Position numbers and translations under genes: made by a program. Below are positions 9,101-18,789 of a stretch of DNA of 64,000 bases, piece by piece. The notes below the pieces were generated by a model. The model saw nothing but the letters and a program-made list of their open reading frames with translations, ran no database searches and had not been told where the DNA came from. The first letter of the stretch is position 1; the number at the start of each line of letters is the position of its first letter. The DNA lies in assembly GCA_040218145.1 (NCBI GenBank), contig JAVJQK010000148.1, positions 22,424-86,423 of the forward strand, given 5' to 3'. The DNA is from Sandaracinaceae bacterium (GTDB taxonomy: Bacteria; Myxococcota_A; Polyangia; Polyangiales; Sandaracinaceae).

Positions 9101-10819
9101 CGCGCGGGGGATGGTGCGCGTCTCCGGGTCGCGCTCGCGCCAGGCCTCTCGCATGGCGAACTGGAGCAGCGGGAGCGCGTTGGGGCGCCCACCGAGGGAT
9201 CGACCGAGGCGCGCGGCGGCCTCCTCGTCCTCGAGCCGATAGCCGACCCGCGCGAGCGGCTCGCGCACCATCTCGGCCAGATCCTCCGCGTCGGGTTGCC
9301 GAAGGAAGAGCGCGCTCGCGAGCACGCGGGACTGGGTCTCGCCCCACGGGATGCGCCCGAGCGCGTCGTCGCGGAGCGCCCAGACCAAGCTCACCTCGCC
9401 GTCCGCCTCCGCCGCCTCGAGGCAGGCCGCGACGAAGGGCTCCGCGTCCTCGTTGGCCGCGCCGCGCCCGACCAGCGCCTCGAGGTCGTCCATGACCACG
9501 ACCACGCGCCGCTCCGTCTCCTTCGCGAGGCCGCGCAGCAGATCGGGGACCCGCGTGGGCTCGCGCTCCAGCGTCCAGGCGAGAGCGCCGACGTCCATGG
9601 CCGACTCGCGGAGCATGTCGAGGGGGCGCGCGGTGTCGGGCAGCGTGGCGTCGGCGCCGCGGATCTCCGAGGGCTCGAGCGCCGAGGACCAACCCTCGAG
9701 GGCGGTCGCGAGGGCGTGGAACGGGCGCGGCCCCGCGCGCAGGCTGAGCACCTCGATCGCGTGCCGCTCGCGCAAGCGGGAGATGGTGGCGGCGACGAAC
9801 GAGGTCTTGCCGACGGATGGCGGGCCCACGACGACGAGCAGGCCATCGAGGGCCAGCAGCTCGAGCCCCGTGCGGAGCGCCTCGTCGCGGCCGGCGAAGC
9901 TCGACGCCGTCGCGCGATCGTAGGGGGAGAGGCCGGGGAACGGACACGCCTCCGCGCGCTCGACCGCGCTCGGTCCCTCCGGGTCGAGCAGCGCGACCAG
10001 CTCCGTCGCGGTCGGTCGGGCGGCCGGATCCTTCTGCACGCACGCCTCGAGGATCTCCACCACCTCCCGGGGGAGCTGCTTCGCCTCCGCGCTCAAGCTC
10101 ACCGTGTCCGCCGACTTCGCGGCGAGGCGCGCGTGCTCCGACAGGCGGGGGAGGAGGTGCCGCTGGGTCAGCAGCGCGTGGGCGACCACGCCGAAGGCCC
10201 AGACGTCGGTCGGCGGGCCATCGGCGGAGTCCCACTGCTCGGGCGCCATGTAGCGGGGCGTTCCGATCACGGAGAGCCCGTCGCCCTCTCCCCCGCGGAG
10301 CGCGAGCGCCTCGTCGTCGACCTGGAGTCGGCGCGTGATGCGGGCGATGCCGAAGTCGAGCACCCGGGTGCGGCCGTCTTCGCCGAGCAGGATGTTGCCC
10401 GGCTTGAGATCCCGGTGGGTGACCCCGACCGCGTGGGCCGCCGCGATGGCGGCCGCGATCTCGCGCATCACGCGCAGCCCCTCGTGCAGCGGGAGCGGCC
10501 CCTCTCGCAGCGCCTCGGCGAGGGTTCGCCCGCGCACGTACTCGAGCGCGATGTAGACGCGGCCCTCGTGCTCGCCGACGTCGTAGAGCGTGACGATGTT
10601 CGGATGCGTCAGGTTGGCGGTGGCGCGGGCCTCGTGAGCGAGCTGACGCTGGGCGCCGGCCCGCTCCCCGAGGTCCTGGCCCACGACCTTGAGCGCGACC
10701 ACCCGGCCCAGGCGGACGTCGCGGGCGAGGTAGATCTCACCCATCCCTCCGCGCGCCAGCGGTCTGATGACGCGGTACGGACCCAGCTGGGTCTCCGGAC
10801 TCGAGCGCTCGTCTACCAC
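6182..10819 (-). CDS. Ser/Thr protein kinase fused to STAND-type NTPase and WD40-like propeller
   Basis: About 1545 residues. The start is uncertain: homology begins right after a GTG at 10819, while the open frame continues upstream over the lipoprotein gene. Domains: Hanks kinase at roughly 12-280 (ARGGMGEIYLA, VALKVV, HRDLKPGN near 135, DFG near 153, GTPRYMAPEQW); a STAND-like ATPase with Walker A GPPSVGKTS near 332 and Walker B VVVVMDDLE near 438, then an ALPLLQFAMREAWR helical region; a hydrophobic segment VLALAAVLVVLAGLVSVWAL near 748-768; then a long beta-propeller region ending in clear WD40 repeats (HRGEVNAITF, TLRLWD, VVGLWD). This matches the known kinase/nSTAND/WD40 architecture of myxobacteria and cyanobacteria. 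The kinase and propeller probably lie on opposite sides of the membrane. Ligand and substrates are unknown. Confidence 0.88.
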   Translation of the reverse strand: MVDERSSPETQLGPYRVIRPLARGGMGEIYLARDVRLGRVVALKVVGQDLGERAGAQRQLAHEARATANLTHPNIVTLYDVGEHEGRVYIALEYVRGRTLAEALREGPLPLHEGLRVMREIAAAIAAAHAVGVTHRDLKPGNILLGEDGRTRVLDFGIARITRRLQVDDEALALRGGEGDGLSVIGTPRYMAPEQWDSADGPPTDVWAFGVVAHALLTQRHLLPRLSEHARLAAKSADTVSLSAEAKQLPREVVEILEACVQKDPAARPTATELVALLDPEGPSAVERAEACPFPGLSPYDRATASSFAGRDEALRTGLELLALDGLLVVVGPPSVGKTSFVAATISRLRERHAIEVLSLRAGPRPFHALATALEGWSSALEPSEIRGADATLPDTARPLDMLRESAMDVGALAWTLEREPTRVPDLLRGLAKETERRVVVVMDDLEALVGRGAANEDAEPFVAACLEAAEADGEVSLVWALRDDALGRIPWGETQSRVLASALFLRQPDAEDLAEMVREPLARVGYRLEDEEAAARLGRSLGGRPNALPLLQFAMREAWRERDPETRTIPRAVTDALSDPSRALATHADRVIDAFDKPRLELTRRLLLRLVTQERRLAQVAAEELAEELGLQALPLLDRLLEEGLLQRDESDLVALAHEALLDSWPRLRRWLEESDVAFVRLRELELAAQQWIASGATDDGLLSGDALRDGERALASLPDRLSEEARRLVTRSVAARARAVRQRRIRRAVLALAAVLVVLAGLVSVWALDERARTQAEARARTERDRVRLLSAGARGQYLRGDPLRALAMARAALESDDDLTARALVDEMRDDPLSFHRELGGVAYEAALDAGESAVYLASQTGRVLRVDTRTGEVEGVVEHEDQVTALALTDDGAIVSVDWGGALRVTQGERTRVIAQGVRQRSPRSLVVVGDRALIGRVREPALRVRLDGRGEAEAFGPTLGGSASLARGADGELWLSDTEGRLVALAADGEVLHAEPVGLDVRAIDVGTDGRLALATSQSVIAVYDPGARRVVARWPLEGDCRFARWLAPGTVLAGCGPGLYVLREGDTAGSPRDVDGSLLVAADVGARLVAVTTAASGVFVFHRDRLLAPHREAPPDRLGLSVAAAPRHDLAFMGTQSSLHVFELSTGRHLRRVDFGVDARRLIATDDALLVSHGHSVTRFALPSLARTQSFATNRGLLFSLALDGDRVYAGSSGGSLYTCGLSSGLIEGVVPVAGAALRGIAPTPGPGWAVAAGPQISIVLDGAARPLATLPADLLDLTWHARDEVLLATDLMGGVWAVDPGSGEATARHQAGARAYSVAVHGAAVGVASADDRARIWDGAGPPTLLDGHRGEVNAITFVDGGRRALTASDDATLRLWDVASGAPLWRRDEAEAADSSAQTLSAVLEGRRWSGAEDGAVTRDDGALRLPNTETVPVTLVAEGPGGTLVVGFANGVVGLWDVERLERLRGARLHGAVVAATRDGDDLHVFSELGDRLALHTPALSGGRCRALQLLWGESALVWAAGRLQLRAPPAHHPCR

Positions 10820-10895
10820 CAACCGGGATCGAGGATAGACCGCGAGGCCGCGAGGGCGCCATGACGCAGGATGCCCCGCTCGCCGCAGGCGCCGC

Positions 10896-11600
10896 TCAGC
10901 GGACGATCTCGATCTGGTAGCTGCCGCACTCGGTGTTCGAGGTGGCGTAGACGCGCACGTAGACCTGCGCCGGCCAGACGGTGTCGCGGGTGGACAGCTG
11001 CCCCGCGCCCTCTTCGCCGGTCGCGGTGGTGTCGGTGAACGACCACTCCGTGATGTTGGTCGCCATGTCGGAGGAAGCGGCGCCGCAGCCCGCCACCGAT
11101 CCGCACGCGGTCCGGATCTCGAGGCGGTAGGCGTCGTTCGTGTTGCGGAGGAACCGCACCGCGGGCGCGCCGACGCCCTCCATCGAGGTGGGGACGGCGC
11201 CGTCCAGCGGAGCGCCGCCATCTCCTGCGCCGCCGTCTCCTGCGCCGCCATCGGAGGGAGCCACACCCGCGTCGCGGGGAGGCGCGCTCTCGGGCGGGAA
11301 CGCGACGCGCAGCCACTGCGCCCCGCCCACCCGCTCGATGTGGCCCTCCTCGGAGGTGAACGAGTCTCCCGTCGCGAGCGCGCCCACGTCGGTCGCGGTC
11401 TGACAGGTGCCCGCGTAGCCTCGCTCGGCGCAAGGCTCGATCGGGCCGCCGCCGGAGTCGCGCGGCGGGGGCGGGGTGACGCTTCCGTCGAGCCTCGACG
11501 TCCCGCCGTCACCGCCGCGCGCGCAGGCCGCCAGGAGCGCGACGGCCGCAACGGTGATTGCGACGTGAGCGCCGACCCTCGATCGCCTGCCGTACATCAT
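10896..11600 (-). CDS. Putative lipoprotein of unknown function
   Basis: About 234 residues. The ATG at 11600 (MMYGRRSRVGAHVAITV) gives a lipoprotein signal ending in the lipobox LLAAC; a TTG at 11615 is possible but unnecessary. A Gly/Asp/Pro-rich spacer with repeated GGAGDGGAGDGG follows the lipidated cysteine. The C-terminal half (RLEIRTACG, QVYVRVYATSNTECGSYQIEI) has the look of a beta-sandwich with a probable disulfide. I do not recognise a family. It lies between the cytochrome c lipoprotein gene (44 bp upstream) and the kinase-STAND-WD40 gene (76 bp downstream), all leftward, so the three may share a transcript. Asp/Gly-rich tethers after the lipobox recur in other lipoproteins of this window. 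Confidence 0.7.
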   Translation of the reverse strand: MMYGRRSRVGAHVAITVAAVALLAACARGGDGGTSRLDGSVTPPPPRDSGGGPIEPCAERGYAGTCQTATDVGALATGDSFTSEEGHIERVGGAQWLRVAFPPESAPPRDAGVAPSDGGAGDGGAGDGGAPLDGAVPTSMEGVGAPAVRFLRNTNDAYRLEIRTACGSVAGCGAASSDMATNITEWSFTDTTATGEEGAGQLSTRDTVWPAQVYVRVYATSNTECGSYQIEIVR

Positions 11601-11644
11601 GACCTCGGCACACAAGCTATCACGGGCCCCCTCGGGGCTGAAGT

Positions 11645-12511
11645 CTACCGGAGGTAGGCGCCGCAGCGCGCGTCGCCGTCCTCCACGTCCGGGCCGCTAG
11701 CCGGGCCGAGCGGGAAACGCGAGCGATCACAGAGCGCGGCGAAGAGATCGAGGATCTCCTGGGTCATCTCCGGGCCCGTCGGCCCGCGGACCTGACGGCT
11801 CATCGGCGAGCCGGGCTGGCCGTTGAGGATCTTCAGCCAGTCCTCGTAGGCCTTCTGCCGGGCGTGCGAGCCCAGCGAGTAGGCGCCGCCGCCGAAGAGC
11901 ATGCCGGTCCCGTCCGCGCCGTGGCAGCTCGCGCAGCGCTCGGCGTAGAGCGCCGCCCCTCGCTCCGCGTCCCCGCCGGGGAGGAGCGCGTAGTGTCCGG
12001 CCTCGGGGGTGGTGAGGGTGAACAGGTCGTCGGGGTGCGGGAGCGCCCGGTCGCGCACGCCGACCACGAAGCGCGCGACCGACTCGAGGGCCTCGCGGTC
12101 CAGGACCGAGCCGAAGGCGGGGAGCGCGGCGTCCCCCCGCTCGAGCCGGTCCGCCAGCTCGCTCGCGCTGCCCGTGGTGGCGAGCAGGTTCGCGTCGAGC
12201 ACGAACTCGCGGTTCATGTGGTCGGGCCCGTAGATGCCCGCGCGGCCGCGCAGGTCCCAGCCGAAGAGGTTCTTGAGCCGGTTGTCGTGGCCCTCGGCGG
12301 GGAGCGGGCGTCCGTCGCCGAAGGTCAGCGTTCGCCCGGCCGCGTCTTCGTCCGCGCCGTGCCGCCAGTCGTCGAAGAGCCGACCGCCCCGTCCGTCGTC
12401 GACGGCCGTCGAGGGGCGCTCCGCGACGGCGGGAGCGGGCGCCTCCCCACCGCAGGCGAGGAGCAGACAGACCGACGAGACGAGCCCGAGAGCGCGGTTT
12501 GTGAGAATCAT
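11645..12511 (-). CDS. c-type cytochrome lipoprotein
   Basis: A 288-residue exported protein. The N-terminus MILTNRALGLVSSVCLLLAC is a lipoprotein signal with lipidated Cys20. A single haem-binding CASCH motif sits near residue 190, followed by GADGTGMLFGG, with a plausible axial methionine in NGQPGSPMSRQVRG. The region before the haem motif (GHDNRLKNLFGWDLRG, FVLDANLL) resembles an extra, haem-less cytochrome-like domain. It is probably a periplasm-facing electron carrier; its partner is unknown. A Fur-box-like palindrome covers the start codon, suggesting metal-dependent control. A purine-rich ribosome binding site (GGAAGAAG) precedes the ATG. The divergent ABC-F gene starts 46 bp away. Confidence 0.85.
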   Translation of the reverse strand: MILTNRALGLVSSVCLLLACGGEAPAPAVAERPSTAVDDGRGGRLFDDWRHGADEDAAGRTLTFGDGRPLPAEGHDNRLKNLFGWDLRGRAGIYGPDHMNREFVLDANLLATTGSASELADRLERGDAALPAFGSVLDREALESVARFVVGVRDRALPHPDDLFTLTTPEAGHYALLPGGDAERGAALYAERCASCHGADGTGMLFGGGAYSLGSHARQKAYEDWLKILNGQPGSPMSRQVRGPTGPEMTQEILDLFAALCDRSRFPLGPASGPDVEDGDARCGAYLR

Positions 12512-12516
12512 TCTCG
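12502..12516. promoter_or_regulatory. Fur-box-like inverted repeat in the cytochrome c / ABC-F divergent region
   Basis: TGAGAATCATTCTCG contains a perfect 13-bp palindrome (GAGAAT-C-ATTCTC). It matches the 7-1-7 Fur consensus TGATAATnATTATCA at 11 of 14 defined positions. It covers the ATG of the cytochrome c lipoprotein gene on the minus strand and lies about 42 bp upstream of the ABC-F start on the plus strand. Fur, Zur or a related regulator is inferred from the motif alone. Confidence 0.4.
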
Positions 12517-12557
12517 GCTTCTTCCACAGCCGTCACCGCCTGGCAACTCGGCGCGCG

Positions 12558-14501
12558 ATGGCGGACGCGATCGGCGCGCGGCATGCTCCGCGCGTGTCGG
12601 TCCTGGATGCACAGCAGCTCACGCGCACGTATGGCGTGCGAACGGTCCTCGGCGGGGTGTCGCTCACCATCACGGCGGCCGATCGGGTCGGGCTGGTGGG
12701 GGCGAACGGGTCGGGCAAGTCGACGCTCGGGCGGATCCTCGCCGGGGTGGAGGAGCCGGACACCGGGCAGGTGGTGCGGCGGCGCGACGTGCGGGTGGGG
12801 TATCTCCCGCAGGAGCCGATCTTCGAGGGCGACCCCACCGCGCGCGAGGCGGCGCTGAGCGGGCTGACGCGCTGGCTCGAGGCGAAGGAGACGCACGACG
12901 CGGCGAGCGCGCGCCTCGCGGCCGGCGACGGCGACGCGGACGCGCTCCTCGAGCAGCAGGCGGAGGCGGCCGCGCAGATCGAGCGGCTCGGGGGCTGGGA
13001 CCGCACGCACGCGGCGGAGGCGATGCTCGAGAAGCTCGGCGTGCGCGAGCACGGCCAGCGGGTCTCGTCGATGAGCGGCGGGGAGCGGCGGCGGGTCGAC
13101 CTGGCGCGCTTGCTCGTCTCGCGCCCGGACGTGGCCATCCTCGACGAGCCGACCAACCACCTCGACGTCGACACCATCGAGTGGCTCGAGGGGCACCTGC
13201 AGAACGAGCAGCCCGGCGCGCTGCTCCTGATCACCCACGACCGCTTCTTCCTCGACCGCGTGGTCAAGCGCACGGCGGAGCTCTCGGGGGGCGAGCTGCG
13301 GATCTACGAGGGCGGCTACGAGGCCTACCTCGAGGCGAAGGCGGAGCGCGAGGCGTTCGAGCACCGGGTGGAGAAGAACCGGCAGAACTTCCTCCGTCGC
13401 GAGCTGGACTGGCTGCGGCGGCAGGCCCCGGCCCGCACGACCAAGCAGAAGGCGCGCACCGATCGCGCGCACGACGCGCTGTCGAAGGACGGGCCCCGGC
13501 TCTCGAAGGACGTCGCGCTCCACGTCGAGAGCGTGCGCACGGGCAAGACGGTCTTGGAGATCGAGGCCCTGCGGCTCGACGTGCCCGGTCGCACGCTGGT
13601 CGACGACCTGACGCTCACGCTCTCCCCTGGGGAGCGCGTCGGGATCGTCGGCCCGAACGGCGCGGGCAAGACGACGCTCCTCCGCGCGGTGCTCGGGGAG
13701 CACCCGCCCGCGAGCGGCAAGATCACGCTGGGCCAGAACACGCGCATCACCTACTTCGGCCAGGCGCGCGAGGGGCTCGACGAGGACGCGACCGTGCTCG
13801 AGAACGTGGCCGGCGGCCGGCAGCGCGTGACGGTGGGCGACCGCGACATGGACGCGCGCGGGTACCTGGAGCGCTTCCTCTTCGACTACGAGCAGCAGAA
13901 GCAGCCGGTCCGCGTGCTCTCGGGCGGGGAGAAGGCGCGCTGCCTGCTCGCGAAGCTCCTCCTGACGCCGGCCAACCTGCTCATCCTCGACGAGCCCACG
14001 AACGATCTCGACGTGCCCACCCTGGCCGCGCTCGAGGAGATGCTGATCGAGCTGAACGGCACCGCGCTGGTGGTCACGCACGATCGCTGGTTCCTCGACC
14101 GGGTGGCCACCGCGACGCTCGCCTTCGAGGGCGACGCGAAGGTCGTGCGCTACCCCGGCGGCTACACGACGTACAAGGCGTTGCGCGGCGAGCGGGCCGA
14201 GGCCGAGAGCGCGGCGCTGAGCGCCGACAAGGCCGAGAAGAAGAAGCGCGCGCCGAAGGCGAAGAAGAGCGGCCTGACGTACGGCGAGCGCATCGAGCTC
14301 GAGGGGCTGATGGACGTCATCGCCGAGGCCGAGGAGAAGGTCGGCGCGCTCGAGACCCGGCTGGCCGACCCCAAGCTCTACGAGGGCGGCGGAGACGAGG
14401 CGGCGCAGCTCGCCCGCGACCTCGACGCGGCCAGGGCCGAGGTCGAGGCGAAGATGGCGCGCTGGGAGCTGCTCGAGACCAAGAAGGCCGAGAGCGCCTG
14501 A
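12558..14501 (+). CDS. ABC-F family ATPase (Uup-like)
   Basis: About 647 residues from the ATG at 12558; a GTG at 12594 ([15 protein letters not shown]) is an equally plausible start. There are two ABC ATPase domains and no membrane segments, as in ABC-F translation factors. First domain: Walker [10 protein letters not shown], signature [11 protein letters not shown], Walker [14 protein letters not shown] charged linker with [20 protein letters not shown] is the P-site tRNA interaction motif region. Second domain: Walker [10 protein letters not shown], signature LSGGEKARC, Walker [13 protein letters not shown]. The last ~90 residues form a Lys/Glu-rich coiled coil ([20 protein letters not shown]), typical of Uup rather than EttA. 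Role: ribosome rescue or tRNA-positioning ATPase, or DNA branch-binding as described for Uup. The stop abuts the convergent Arg-rich gene. Confidence 0.93.
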   Translation: MADAIGARHAPRVSVLDAQQLTRTYGVRTVLGGVSLTITAADRVGLVGANGSGKSTLGRILAGVEEPDTGQVVRRRDVRVGYLPQEPIFEGDPTAREAALSGLTRWLEAKETHDAASARLAAGDGDADALLEQQAEAAAQIERLGGWDRTHAAEAMLEKLGVREHGQRVSSMSGGERRRVDLARLLVSRPDVAILDEPTNHLDVDTIEWLEGHLQNEQPGALLLITHDRFFLDRVVKRTAELSGGELRIYEGGYEAYLEAKAEREAFEHRVEKNRQNFLRRELDWLRRQAPARTTKQKARTDRAHDALSKDGPRLSKDVALHVESVRTGKTVLEIEALRLDVPGRTLVDDLTLTLSPGERVGIVGPNGAGKTTLLRAVLGEHPPASGKITLGQNTRITYFGQAREGLDEDATVLENVAGGRQRVTVGDRDMDARGYLERFLFDYEQQKQPVRVLSGGEKARCLLAKLLLTPANLLILDEPTNDLDVPTLAALEEMLIELNGTALVVTHDRWFLDRVATATLAFEGDAKVVRYPGGYTTYKALRGERAEAESAALSADKAEKKKRAPKAKKSGLTYGERIELEGLMDVIAEAEEKVGALETRLADPKLYEGGGDEAAQLARDLDAARAEVEAKMARWELLETKKAESA

Positions 14502-14906
14502 CTACAGGTTGCCCTCGAAGACGACCTGGATCGTCACCTCGGCGCCCGTGTCGTCCTCGACGATCACCGCGCTCGAGGTGGTGTCGAGGACGTAGACGAC
14601 CTTGTCGTCGGGCATGACGAGCTCGTCTTCGACGTCGATGTCGACCGGCACGATGATGACGTCCCGACCCTGACGCCGCTGGCGTCGAACCCGGCGCCGT
14701 ACCCGGGCCCTCGCTCTGCGCCTCGCCCGTCGCGCGCGCCTGCGCCACCGACGCCGCTCGCGCCGATCCCGACGTCGCTCGCGTCGTCTCTCGCGCCGCT
14801 CCCGGCGTGGCTGCGCGTCGGCGCTCGAGGGGAGGAAGAGCGCCCCGAAGGCCGCGGCGAAGAGCCCCAGCGCCTCACGGCGCCCGAAGTCGTCGTGGTC
14901 GTCCAT
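14502..14906 (-). CDS. Arginine-rich protein with Tat-like signal peptide
   Basis: A 134-residue protein starting MDDHDDFGRREALGLFAAA. The GRREALGLF twin-arginine motif plus hydrophobic stretch and SADA cleavage site look like a Tat signal. The mature part opens with about 50 residues that are mostly arginine (blocks such as RRERRERRRERRRDRRERRR), then ends in an ordered-looking acidic beta segment: DVIIVPVDIDVEDELVMPDD and VVYVLDTTSSAVIVEDD. I do not recognise a family. The basic tract could bind polyanions (DNA, polyphosphate, LPS) outside the membrane, but that is speculation. The start is set by the signal peptide; the open frame continues upstream. Its stop directly follows the convergent ABC-F stop. 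Confidence 0.65.
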   Translation of the reverse strand: MDDHDDFGRREALGLFAAAFGALFLPSSADAQPRRERRERRRERRRDRRERRRWRRRARRARRRARARVRRRVRRQRRQGRDVIIVPVDIDVEDELVMPDDKVVYVLDTTSSAVIVEDDTGAEVTIQVVFEGNL

Positions 14907-15007
14907 GGACCGAGGATAGCGCCAACGCGCCTGTTTTTTGAGGCCTCGGGGGCAGGCGATCAGAATCGGGAATCTCTCCCCGTCCCTCGAATGTCGGAGC
15001 CGTCGCC

Positions 15008-16306
<1,299 letters not shown>

Positions 16307-16442
16307 GCCGTCCGGATTCGCCACAGCCGGTCAGAACGTCACGCCGGGACGCCGGCTCGCCCTGCCCGGCGCGCTGGCGCGGGCCTCGCACTCTCTCGAC
16401 TCCGGGTGGAACCAACCTCGAACGGAAGAGAAAGAGAGACCC

Positions 16443-16943
16443 ATGACCGACGAACGCATCAGTGAAAACCGAGCGCGATTCACCGACATCCTCGACAGCT
16501 TCGACGACGCGATGCTCGTCACCCGCGATCGAGGCGGCGCCCCGCGTGCGCGACCGATGCACATCGCCAAGCGGACCGTGGACGGCGATCTCTGGTTCGC
16601 GACGAGCGACGAGAGCGGGAAGATGAGCGAGCTGGAGCAGGACCCCCGCGCCGCGGTGACCCTGCAGTCGAAGGACGCCTTCGTCTCGATCACCGGCCGC
16701 GGCCAGGTGGTGCGCGACCGAAGCGCCATCGAGGAGATCTGGAGCCCGGCGATGAAGGCGTGGTTCCCCGAAGGCAAGGACGACCCGAACCTGACCGTGC
16801 TCCGCTTCCGCGCCGAGCGCGGCGAGTACTGGGACATGCGCGGGATGAACAAGATCAGCTACGTGTACGAGGCCGCGAAGGCCATCGCGAAGGGTGAGCG
16901 GATCGAGTCGGAGCGAGAGCACCACGGCGAGCTCTCCCTCTGA
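16443..16943 (+). CDS. Pyridoxamine 5'-phosphate oxidase-like (general stress protein 26 type) flavoprotein
   Basis: A 166-residue split-barrel protein of the PNPOx-like family. Typical segments: FDDAMLVTRDRGGAPRARPM (flavin phosphate site region), DLWFATSDESGKMSELEQDP, AAVTLQSKDAFVSITGRG and the C-terminal FRAERGEYWDM. Its length and the WSPAMKAWFPEGKDDPNL segment match the GSP26-like subgroup rather than true PdxH, so FMN or FAD binding is likely but pyridoxal synthesis is not. The ATG is preceded by GAAAGAGAG. It ends 36 bp before a strong hairpin at 16979-17002. Likely a cytoplasmic stress-related oxidoreductase. Confidence 0.88.
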   Translation: MTDERISENRARFTDILDSFDDAMLVTRDRGGAPRARPMHIAKRTVDGDLWFATSDESGKMSELEQDPRAAVTLQSKDAFVSITGRGQVVRDRSAIEEIWSPAMKAWFPEGKDDPNLTVLRFRAERGEYWDMRGMNKISYVYEAAKAIAKGERIESEREHHGELSL

Positions 16944-16978
16944 CCTCCACCCGAGGCCCGTATGCCCGAGCCGCGGGG

Positions 16979-17002
16979 GCCCCAGCGCCCCGTCGCTGGG
17001 GC
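16979..17002 (+). terminator. Candidate hairpin terminator after the PNPOx-like gene
   Basis: A perfect 9-bp stem (GCCCCAGCG / CGCTGGGGC) with a 6-nt loop lies 36 bp after the stop codon and between two convergent genes. There is no T-run, so it may act as a bidirectional or Rho-assisted terminator. Confidence 0.5.
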
Positions 17003-17146
17003 GGCTCCCCGCCCAGCCCCTCCTCCTGGCTCCGCCGGCGGCTCCTCGTCAGAGAGCGAAGGAGCACCGCACGGGCTCGGCATCGTAGCCCTCGGTGTGC
17101 ACCGTCACCTCGGAGACCGCCGCGTCGAGCAGTGGGCCCAAGCCGC

Positions 17147-18718
17147 TCAGCGGCCGAGGCGGTTGGTGCGGCGGGCGAGGGAGGCGAGGTCGTCGAGCGC
17201 GCCGGCGACGTGGTCCTCGCGGTCCATGGTGTGGAGCGACCACGGGAGGCGCCACGACCAGTTCTGCGGGCCGACGGTGTTGGGCGTGTTGATGCGCTCT
17301 CGCAAGCCGAAGACGTCTTGCACGGGCAGGAGGGCCAGGTGGCTCGGGCTCGCGAGGAGGGTCTCCAGCAGGGCGCGGTGCACATGGTGGTTGTAGGAGA
17401 CGGCGAGATCCTCCGGCACGTCGCCGAGTCCCGGGATCTCGCGGATGGCCGCGCGCTGATGGTCGGGCAGCGCCTCCCACCAGACCGCGGTCGTCTCCGT
17501 GTCGTGCGTACCGTTGGTCGCGACGCTGAGGGCCGGCCACTCCTCCGGCGGTCGGAACCGACCGTCGCGCTCCTCCCAGCGGAGGACGCGGAAGCCGGGG
17601 ATGCCCAGCTGCGCGAGCGAGTGGCGGACGAAGTCGGGGATCACCCCGAGGTCCTCGGCGATGAGCGCCGCGCCGGCCTCCGCGAACGCCGCGAGCACCG
17701 CCTCGCCCTGCGCGCGCTGCGCGGGCTCGACGCCCGGGACGAAGTACGGCTCGGCCCCGTCGATCGGGCGGTGGTACGTGCGGTAGAGCCCGACGACGTG
17801 GTCGATGCGGACCAGGTCGAAGAGGCGCGCCGCGTGCTCGCCGCGGCGACGGAAGAGCGCGAAGTCGTCAGCCGCGATGCGATCCCAGCGATAGGGCGGC
17901 AGGCCCCAGTCCTGACCGGTCGCGCTGAAGGCGTCGGGGGGCGCGCCGACGGTCGCGTCGAAGCGGTAGAGGTCCTGGTTGCCCCACACGTCCGCGCTGT
18001 CCTCGGCGACGAGGAAGGGCTCGTCTCCGCCGAGCGAGATGCCGAGCGATCGCAGCGACGCGCGCGCCTCTTCGAGCTGTCGGAACGCGATCCACTGCAC
18101 GAACTCGTAGAAGGCGATCTCCTCGGCGTGCGCGCGCCGGGCCTCCTCGACGGCCTCCGGGGCCTTGCTGCGCAGGGCCTCCGGCCAGGCGCGCCAGCTC
18201 TGCGGGTAGTGCTCTTTCAGGCAGCGGAAGAGCGCGTAGTCCGACAGCCAGTGCGCGTGCGCCTCCTTGAAGCGCGCGAGGTCCGCGCGGCGCTCGCTCG
18301 AGGCGTCCTCGCCGAAGCGGGCGAAGCAGCGCTCGAGCCACCGCTTCTTCAGCGGCCGCACGATGTCGTGTCGCACCGCGCTCGCGCCCCGGGCCGCGCG
18401 GAGCCAGCCGCGGTCCTCGGTGGAGAGGGCCGTGCGACCGCCGAGCGCCTCCATCTCCGGGATCTCATCGATGGAGATGTAGAGCGGGTCGAGCGCGAAT
18501 GCGCTGATGGGCGAGTAGGGGCTCTCCTGGCCGGGCGACGGCTCGAGGAGCGGAAGCGTCATCAGCACGCGCATGCCCGCGCGCTCGAGGAGCGGGGCGA
18601 AGCGAGTGAAGTCGGGTAGCTCGCCGACGCCCCAGTCCGAGGCGGATCGGATGGAGAACAGGGGGCAGAGCATTCCCGCCAGACGGCGGTGCGTGACGGG
18701 CTTCTCGGTCGCGGACAT
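17147..18718 (-). CDS. malQ: 4-alpha-glucanotransferase (amylomaltase, GH77)
   Basis: A 523-residue GH77 enzyme that transfers alpha-1,4-glucan segments in maltodextrin and glycogen metabolism in the cytoplasm. Visible landmarks: LCPLFSIRSASDWGVGEL at the N-terminus, LLEPSPGQESPYSPISAFA in the donor-site loop, RIDHVVGLYRTYHRP with the nucleophile Asp, AEDLGVIPDFVRHSL with the acid/base Glu, and NGTHDTETTAVWW with the third carboxylate. It ends in the usual NTVGPQNWSWRLPWSL plus helix. All catalytic residues are present. No other glycogen genes are in view. The ATG at 18718 fits the family N-terminus. It converges with the PNPOx-like gene. Confidence 0.95.
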   Translation of the reverse strand: MSATEKPVTHRRLAGMLCPLFSIRSASDWGVGELPDFTRFAPLLERAGMRVLMTLPLLEPSPGQESPYSPISAFALDPLYISIDEIPEMEALGGRTALSTEDRGWLRAARGASAVRHDIVRPLKKRWLERCFARFGEDASSERRADLARFKEAHAHWLSDYALFRCLKEHYPQSWRAWPEALRSKAPEAVEEARRAHAEEIAFYEFVQWIAFRQLEEARASLRSLGISLGGDEPFLVAEDSADVWGNQDLYRFDATVGAPPDAFSATGQDWGLPPYRWDRIAADDFALFRRRGEHAARLFDLVRIDHVVGLYRTYHRPIDGAEPYFVPGVEPAQRAQGEAVLAAFAEAGAALIAEDLGVIPDFVRHSLAQLGIPGFRVLRWEERDGRFRPPEEWPALSVATNGTHDTETTAVWWEALPDHQRAAIREIPGLGDVPEDLAVSYNHHVHRALLETLLASPSHLALLPVQDVFGLRERINTPNTVGPQNWSWRLPWSLHTMDREDHVAGALDDLASLARRTNRLGR

Positions 18719-18789
18719 CTCGGACGCGCCTCTCGGGTGAGGCGCGACGATACGACGTTTGGCGCGGGAGGCAACGGGGTGGCTTTCTT

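Noticed and set aside
7826..10864. A 1012-codon plus-strand frame opposite the kinase-STAND-WD40 gene
   Set aside because: No recognisable domain; the minus strand carries all kinase and ATPase motifs in order.
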